A stretch of 31,618 bases of DNA from JBDNIO01 sp041688215 (GTDB lineage Bacteria; Pseudomonadota; Gammaproteobacteria; Nevskiales; Salinisphaeraceae). Each line of letters begins with the position of its first letter. Positions within the stretch are counted from its first letter, which is position 1. Made by a program: the position numbers and the translations under genes. Below are positions 31,364 through 31,618 of the stretch, in pieces. Where the stretch lies: positions 1 through 31,618 of the forward strand of contig JBDNIO010000198.1 of NCBI GenBank assembly GCA_041688215.1. Direction: 5' to 3'. Under the pieces are notes generated by a model. It made no database searches. It had not been told where the DNA came from and saw only the letters and a list, made by a program, of their open reading frames with translations.

Positions 31364-31618
31364 TCAGTCATGCTCCAGTTGTAATGTAAAAACATCGAGC
31401 TGCAGGCTTTGACCAAAGAATTCTTGCACACGTTGGTCGAGGAGCTGCAGGACCGTCCCAGCGCCGCACCCCAGTGGCTTCTGAAGTTCGTGCAGCGAGC
31501 CGGAGATGATCGCACGAAATATCTGCCACAAACGTCCGGCAAAGCTTAGCGTATCCAGCTGATCCTGAATGCCGGCTCGCGCGTCGCCAGCACGAGCTTC
31601 TTGCCCCGCAAGTTTCGC
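31364..31618. other. Unrecognised coding-like sequence at the right edge
   Basis: Base composition rises to coding-like GC here. On the plus strand one frame is open from 31385 to a TAG at 31547 (ELQALTKEFLHTLVEEL, then APQWLLKFVQRAGDDRTKYL) and again to the edge, but it has no ATG. On the minus strand another frame is open from the edge to TGA at 31366-31364 (RLWQIFRAIISGSLHEL, LLDQRVQEFFGQSLQLDVF), which would be the C-terminus of a gene lying to the right. I recognise neither. The plus frame has the more typical G/C-ending codons and could be a gene remnant; the minus frame is uninterrupted. The rest of the 31127-31363 gap holds only the repeats listed. Confidence 0.35.

Overview
This window is a stretch of core chromosome from a gammaproteobacterium that probably lies outside the Enterobacterales. 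The metY-rimP-nusA-infB-rbfA-truB-rpsO-pnp order, zipA-ligA, cysZ, the yciB-yciI-bolA trio and ubiG-(gph/mupP)-yciK all point to Gammaproteobacteria. Use of SMC-ScpAB rather than MukBEF, a phaR gene (polyhydroxyalkanoate metabolism) and a short unimodular QueF argue against an enteric. I cannot name the genus. By eye the DNA is moderately GC-rich, and the extreme left and right ends are AT-richer.

Left edge (1-1036): the end of an integrative element. It holds the N-terminal part of a tyrosine recombinase with a DUF3596-type arm domain, an overlapping excisionase-like gene broken by one in-frame TAA, and a divergent Cro/C1-type regulator. Their shared intergenic region carries a 13-bp perfect inverted repeat and a palindrome over a strong promoter. 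From 1037 the host operon begins: a sigma-70 promoter, initiator tRNA-Met, a terminator, then rimP, nusA, infB, rbfA and truB (translation and transcription factors). A terminator follows that overlaps the next promoter, then rpsO and pnp (7456-10093).

Middle (10094-14291): pnp and phaR converge. Between them a consensus promoter faces left and ends 126 nt later at a strong terminator with no start codon in between, which I read as a candidate small RNA. Then come phaR, dksA, a CbbY-like HAD phosphatase, cysZ, a glycine-zipper lipoprotein and queF.

Chromosome and division block (14363-26231): smc-zipA-ligA runs as one unit. Next come yciB-yciI-bolA on the minus strand, a ~100-nt palindromic hairpin, yciO, and trpS-scpA-scpB-rluB. 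The SMC ATPase and its ScpA/ScpB partners are therefore encoded about 6 kb apart in separate transcription units.

Right part (26232-31618): a 449-bp gene-free region is filled with nested inverted repeats. It is followed by ubiG-gph/mupP-yciK (minus strand), gluQ (plus strand) and an OmpA/OprF-like porin (minus strand) with an inverted repeat over its probable promoter. The final ~250 bases look coding in composition but match nothing I recognise. Most of the window is ordinary housekeeping DNA. The most promising non-standard signals are the candidate sRNA at 10195-10320, the control region at 519-630 with the broken excisionase, and the repeat structures at 21991-22093, 26304-26613 and 31165-31319.
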